9,810 bases of DNA from Roseomonas sp. (GTDB taxonomy: Bacteria; Pseudomonadota; Alphaproteobacteria; Acetobacterales; Acetobacteraceae): positions 1 to 9,810 of the forward strand of contig JADCFR010000484.1 in NCBI GenBank assembly GCA_020249415.1. Reading direction: 5' to 3'. Positions 6,712 through 9,810 of this stretch are shown here, one piece after another. Below the pieces are notes generated by a model that saw only the letters and a list, made by a program, of their open reading frames with translations, was not told where the DNA came from and searched no databases. Every line of letters begins with the position of its first letter. Position 1 is the stretch's first letter. The position numbers and the translations under genes were made by a program.

Positions 6712-7866
6712 ATGGCAAAACGCGATTATTACGAGGTTCTCGGCGTCGCGCGCGATGCGGGCGAGGATGACCTCAAAAAAGCCTATCGCAAGCTCGCGAT
6801 GAAATGGCACCCTGATCGCAATCAGGGTGATGTGGAAGCTGAAGCCAAGTTCAAGGAATTGAATGAGGCTTACGATGTGCTGAAGGATGCCGAAAAGCGC
6901 GCGGCCTATGACCGCTTCGGCCATGCTGCCTTTGAACAGGGCGGACCTGGTGGCGGTGGCGGCTTTGGCGGCGGCAGCCCCTTCGGTGGCGGCGGCTTTG
7001 AGGATATTTTTGAGGAAATGTTCGGCCGCTTCGGCGGCGGCGGGCGCGGCCAGCGCGCGGCTTCCGGGCGCGGGTCTGATTTGCGCACGCAGGTCGAGGT
7101 TTCGCTGGAGGAAGCCTTTGCCGGGGCGAAAAAGACCATACGCTTCGCCACCAGCGTTTCCTGCGAAGCCTGCAAGGGCGTGGGGGCGGAAGGTGGTGCT
7201 GCTTCTGGCGTGCAGAATTGCGGCACCTGCCAAGGCAGCGGCAAGGTCAGGGCGCAGCAGGGGTTTTTCCTGGTGGAGCGCACTTGCCCGACCTGCGGCG
7301 GCGCCGGGCGTACCATCAAGAATCCCTGCAAGATTTGCCGAGGTTCCGGGCGCGTGCAGCGCGAACGCAGCCTGAATGTCTCGGTGCCTGCCGGCGTTGA
7401 TGATGGCACGCGCATCCGCCTGAGTGGCGAGGGTGAGGCCGGGCAGCGCGGCGCGCCGGCGGGTGATCTTTACGTGGATATCGCGGTCCGGCCGCATCCG
7501 ATTTTCCAGCGCGATGGCGCGAATATTCTGGTGCGCGTGCCGCTGCGCATGACTCAAGCAGCACTTGGCGGGCATGTGGAAGTGCCGAGCATTGATGGCG
7601 GGCGTTCGAAGGTGACGATCCCTACCGGTACGCAGACGGGCGAACAATTCCGCCTGCGCGGCAAGGGTTTTTCCGTGCTGCGATCTGCCGCGCGTGGCGA
7701 TATGTATGTGCAGGTGGTGGTGGAAACGCCGCAGAACCTCTCGCCAAAGCAGCGCGAATTGCTGGAACAATTCGAAGCCGAGGCGGAAAAGGGTGGCCGC
7801 ACCAGCCCCGAAAGCGAGGGCTTCTTCGCCAAGGTCAAGGAGTTCTGGGACGGGTTGGGGCGCTGA
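6712..7866 (+). CDS. dnaJ: Molecular chaperone DnaJ (Hsp40, type I)
   Basis: DnaJ delivers unfolded clients to DnaK and stimulates its ATPase. The 384-residue protein has every type-I domain in order: a J domain (about 5-70) with the essential HPD at 33-35; a Gly/Phe-rich region (77-111) containing the DIFEEMF motif; a zinc-binding domain with four CxxCxGxG repeats at 151-158 (CEACKGVG), 170-177 (CGTCQGSG), 192-199 (CPTCGGAG) and 206-213 (CKICRGSG); then two beta-barrel client-binding domains and a C-terminal dimerisation segment. All eight zinc cysteines are intact. The ATG at 6712 gives the canonical [12 protein letters not shown] start, but no strong Shine-Dalgarno precedes it, so translation may be weaker than for dnaK. 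It is probably co-transcribed with dnaK. It converges with cca across 82 bp, in which I see no clear plus-strand terminator. Confidence 0.99.
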   Translation: MAKRDYYEVLGVARDAGEDDLKKAYRKLAMKWHPDRNQGDVEAEAKFKELNEAYDVLKDAEKRAAYDRFGHAAFEQGGPGGGGGFGGGSPFGGGGFEDIFEEMFGRFGGGGRGQRAASGRGSDLRTQVEVSLEEAFAGAKKTIRFATSVSCEACKGVGAEGGAASGVQNCGTCQGSGKVRAQQGFFLVERTCPTCGGAGRTIKNPCKICRGSGRVQRERSLNVSVPAGVDDGTRIRLSGEGEAGQRGAPAGDLYVDIAVRPHPIFQRDGANILVRVPLRMTQAALGGHVEVPSIDGGRSKVTIPTGTQTGEQFRLRGKGFSVLRSAARGDMYVQVVVETPQNLSPKQRELLEQFEAEAEKGGRTSPESEGFFAKVKEFWDGLGR

Positions 7867-7933
7867 GTTTCTGACCTGCCCTGGGCTGCTTGCCTGGACT
7901 GTGCTGCCATGGCTGTTTGATCCGGCGCGGCGG

Positions 7934-7968
7934 AAAAAACCAGCGACGTTATTGCGCCATCAGCCGCT
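7934..7968 (-). terminator. Candidate intrinsic terminator of the cca operon
   Basis: On the minus strand AGCGGC (7968-7963) can pair with GTCGCT (7947-7942), a 6-bp stem with one G-U pair and a 15-nt loop. GG and a run of six T (7939-7934) follow. The stem includes the last codons of cca. The stem is short, so efficiency is uncertain. Confidence 0.4.
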
Positions 7969-9160
7969 TTGCCTCGGCAAGGCAGGCGGCGTGATCGGCG
8001 GTGCAGCCGCCCGTGATCCAAAACGCCTCGACCCTTGCCAATAGCGCGCCAAGCGCCGGGCCAGGGGTAGCGCCTGCTGCCAAAAGATCACGGCCCTGCA
8101 GGGGAAAAACCGGCGCGGCTTCGGCGTGCAATGTGGCGCGCAGCGTGGCGCGCCGCGGCGCCGCACCATCCCGCGCATCCGCCAACCATAGCGCCGCTTC
8201 CTGGGTTTCCACCGGCACCGCCGCATGGCGCGCGCGCCAGCGGCGAAACGCGGCGGCATCAATCTCCGCACTCGGCATCGCGGTTTCTTGCAAGAAACGC
8301 AGCGCGCGTGTTTCGGCCAATGAGAACTTCAAGCGCGCGGCAAGCCCAGGCGCTGTACCGCCCAAGCCCGCCAGCCGCAGCAGCGGTTCCGCCGGCGCGC
8401 CAAGCACCAACAGCCGCGCGACACACTCAATATCCGGCGCAGCAATCTCCGGCAGAATCGCGGGCAAAACGCCAAGCGCCGCCATCAGGCGCAGCGCCGA
8501 CACAGGTTCCGCCACCATCAGGATACGCTTGATTTCCATCCAGATGCGCTCAACCGAAAGCCGCGCGAGGCCGGGGATGGCCGCGCGGATAGCGCGCAGC
8601 GCCGCCGCATCCGGCGCGCCCCGCCCATAGCGTGCCTGGAAGCGAAAAAACCGCAGTAGCCTGAGATAATCCTCAGCCAAACGCGTCTCTGGATCACCAA
8701 CGAAGCGCACCAGTCCCTGCGCCAAATCTGCGCGCCCGCCAAAATAATCATGCAGCACGCCATCCGCGCCAAGCGACATGGCATTGATGGTGAAATCGCG
8801 CCGCGCGGCGTCTTCGTGCCAATCGGTGGTCCAAGCCACTTCGGCATGGCGGCCATCAGTCAGTACATCACGGCGCAGCGCCGTTACCTCAATCGGGTGA
8901 TGCTCCCACACCGCGGTCACGGTGCCATGTGCCAATCCGGTTTCAAACACCTTGCAGCCGGCAGCGCTCAACAGCGCGATGATCTCCTCGGGCGGCAGTG
9001 GCGCCGCGACATCCACATCCGCCACCGGCAAGCCCGCCAGCGCATCACGCACTGCGCCACCCACGGCGCGGCTGCCAGGCAACGCGGCCAACACCTTGGC
9101 CGTTGCAGGCGCGGTCAGGAATGCTGGAAGCTGCTCCAGGCGCTGTTCCGTCGCGCTCAT
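7949..9160 (-). CDS. cca: CCA tRNA nucleotidyltransferase
   Basis: This enzyme adds or repairs the 3' CCA of tRNAs from CTP and ATP without a template. The 403-residue protein is a class-II nucleotidyltransferase of the poly(A)-polymerase/CCA superfamily. Visible motifs are GGAVRD (34-39) and the metal-binding DxD at D48/D50; EVTALR (91-96); the ribose-recognition motif RRDFTINAM (120-128, in which the following residues set the head domain); EDYLRLLRFFRFQARYG (163-179) with the EDxxR-type base-recognition residues; and SVERIWMEIKRIL for tRNA contact. The C-terminal third is Ala-rich and helical, and no HD phosphohydrolase domain is evident. An ATG start overlaps the TGA of the upstream small membrane protein gene (ATGA), with a TGGAG Shine-Dalgarno 8 nt before it. 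The one tRNA in this window already encodes CCA, so here the role may be mostly repair. A poly(A) polymerase is the less likely alternative. Confidence 0.95.
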   Translation of the reverse strand: MSATEQRLEQLPAFLTAPATAKVLAALPGSRAVGGAVRDALAGLPVADVDVAAPLPPEEIIALLSAAGCKVFETGLAHGTVTAVWEHHPIEVTALRRDVLTDGRHAEVAWTTDWHEDAARRDFTINAMSLGADGVLHDYFGGRADLAQGLVRFVGDPETRLAEDYLRLLRFFRFQARYGRGAPDAAALRAIRAAIPGLARLSVERIWMEIKRILMVAEPVSALRLMAALGVLPAILPEIAAPDIECVARLLVLGAPAEPLLRLAGLGGTAPGLAARLKFSLAETRALRFLQETAMPSAEIDAAAFRRWRARHAAVPVETQEAALWLADARDGAAPRRATLRATLHAEAAPVFPLQGRDLLAAGATPGPALGALLARVEAFWITGGCTADHAACLAEAKRLMAQ

Positions 9161-9405
9161 CGGCGCGGCTCCATATGGCCGGGCGTGATTTCCGTGCCAT
9201 CAATCCGGGCGGGGATGTATTTCGAACCCGGCGCGCTGGCGCGTGACAGCCCATACCAAAGCGCCCCCGCCAGCATCAAAGCGGCGCCGCAGCCGGCCAG
9301 CACCAGCAGCACGGTCCCAGGCTCGCGTCCCGGATTAAGCCGGCGCCAGATGAAAAATGCCGCGAAGGGCGAAAGGAACAGCAGGGCTTCGATCAGATAG
9401 GGCAC
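9157..9405 (-). CDS. Small membrane protein, DUF6111-like
   Basis: The product has 82 residues from the preferred GTG at 9405 (MPYLIEALLFLSPFAAFFIW...). It has two hydrophobic helices: one at the N terminus (about 2-20) and one after a short basic loop RRLNPGREPG (about 30-54). A soluble tail containing GSKYIPARIDG and PGHMEPRR follows. Family members I recall (DUF6111, alphaproteobacteria) share the two helices, the 'YxPA' tail segment and the position before cca; their function is unknown. The frame can start at a TTG at 9426 (7 residues more), but GTG fits the conserved N terminus better and a weak GCGAG lies 11 nt upstream. The stop overlaps the cca start by 4 bp (ATGA), and 31 bp separate it from the upstream Nudix gene, so one operon is likely. 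Confidence 0.85.
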   Translation of the reverse strand: MPYLIEALLFLSPFAAFFIWRRLNPGREPGTVLLVLAGCGAALMLAGALWYGLSRASAPGSKYIPARIDGTEITPGHMEPRR

Positions 9406-9436
9406 GGGCTGATGATCTCGCCGCAATCAACAACGC

Positions 9437-9810
9437 TCAATCTTCGCGCAGCACGGAAGCAAGCGTCACCAGCACGGAAGCGGTAGCACCCCAGATGTAA
9501 TGCCGCTCATGCGGCCAGACCCAGAATTCCCGCGTCTCGCCGCGAAACTCACGCGACTGGCGTTCGGGCTTCGCGGGGTCGGTCACATGGGCCAGAGGAT
9601 ATTCGAAGGTCTCCGCCACCTCCCCCGGATCGGGCGTCAGCGCAAAGGGCGGGCGCAGCAGTGCCACCACGGGCGTCACCAAAAAGCCTGTTCCAGTCAG
9701 CAAGGGGGGCAATGTGCCGACAATCTCGGGCAGGCTGGTATGCAGGCCAATCTCCTCCTCAGCTTCCCGCAAGGCTGCCGTCACCGCATCTTCGCCGTCT
9801 TCAAGCCGGC
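9437..9810 (-). CDS. Nudix hydrolase, probable CoA pyrophosphatase (5' end outside window)
   Basis: The frame runs off the right edge of the window, so the N terminus is missing; about 123 C-terminal residues are visible. The Nudix box is right at the edge. Reading leftward, RLEDGEDAVTAAL then REAEEEIGL fits Gx5Ex7REuxEExGu, with the first Gly in the codon cut by the window end. Downstream segments GTLPPLLTGTGFLVTPVVAL, EVAETFEYPLAHV and a C-terminal YIWGATASVLVTLA match the CoA pyrophosphatase (NudL-like) group, which splits CoA and acyl-CoA into 3',5'-ADP and phosphopantetheine in the cytosol. The subfamily call is good but would be firmer with the missing N-terminal LLTxR-type motif. It is the first visible gene of the operon with the small membrane protein and cca. 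The internal GTG at 9784 is not a start because the Nudix box extends beyond it. Confidence 0.9.
   Translation of the reverse strand, partial: RLEDGEDAVTAALREAEEEIGLHTSLPEIVGTLPPLLTGTGFLVTPVVALLRPPFALTPDPGEVAETFEYPLAHVTDPAKPERQSREFRGETREFWVWPHERHYIWGATASVLVTLASVLRED

Noticed and set aside
6682..7770. 362-codon minus-strand open frame across dnaJ
   Set aside because: It is antisense to dnaJ, with repetitive Ala/Arg runs mirroring the Gly-rich region. No plausible start signal or domain.
1..9810. CRISPR array, tandem repeats, insertion sequence or retron-like elements
   Set aside because: No regularly spaced repeats, no transposase or reverse transcriptase frame and no terminal inverted repeats were seen by reading. 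A repeat-finder run would be the formal check.

Overview
The window looks like a chromosomal segment of a high-GC alphaproteobacterium, most likely in the Rhodospirillales/Acetobacteraceae. The evidence is the gene order ispH-thrB-rnhA with a type-2 (APH-fold) homoserine kinase, a dnaK-dnaJ pair, and the trio Nudix CoA pyrophosphatase / small DUF6111-like membrane protein / cca. The family-level placement is inference from gene content and codon style; there is no rRNA or other taxonomic marker here.

Region by region: (1) Positions 1 to about 1355 are clearly poorer in GC than the rest. They hold the 3' part of an uncharacterised helical protein (+), an uncharacterised 120-residue protein (-) overlapping it tail to tail, and about 170 bp of non-coding DNA. 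(2) At 1356-1430 (-) there is an intact tRNA-Gly with anticodon CCC and an encoded CCA end. The AT-richer segment lies directly behind the tRNA 3' end, as expected for a genomic island integrated at a tRNA gene, but no integrase or second att copy is in the window. (3) 1474-3868 (-) is a tight operon ispH-thrB-rnhA with overlaps of 1 and 4 bp. (4) Divergent from it, at 3971-4498 (+), is a small predicted lipoprotein of unknown function. (5) 4697-7866 (+) is dnaK followed by dnaJ, with a leader of about 200 bp that carries a possible heat-shock promoter and a hairpin, and a strong 26-nt intercistronic hairpin. (6) 7949-9810 (-), convergent with dnaJ, is a Nudix hydrolase (cut by the window end), a small membrane protein and cca, the last two joined by an ATGA overlap.

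Functionally the right-hand 8.4 kb is core genome: isoprenoid (IspH) and threonine (ThrB) biosynthesis, RNA/DNA hybrid removal (RnhA), the Hsp70/Hsp40 chaperone pair, CoA-type pyrophosphate hydrolysis and tRNA 3'-end maintenance. I do not see a convincing undescribed system. The least explained parts are the tRNA-adjacent segment with its two orphan genes, the lipoprotein next to dnaK, the dnaK-dnaJ hairpin, and the small membrane protein coupled to cca. No stretch longer than 300 bases lacks a gene.
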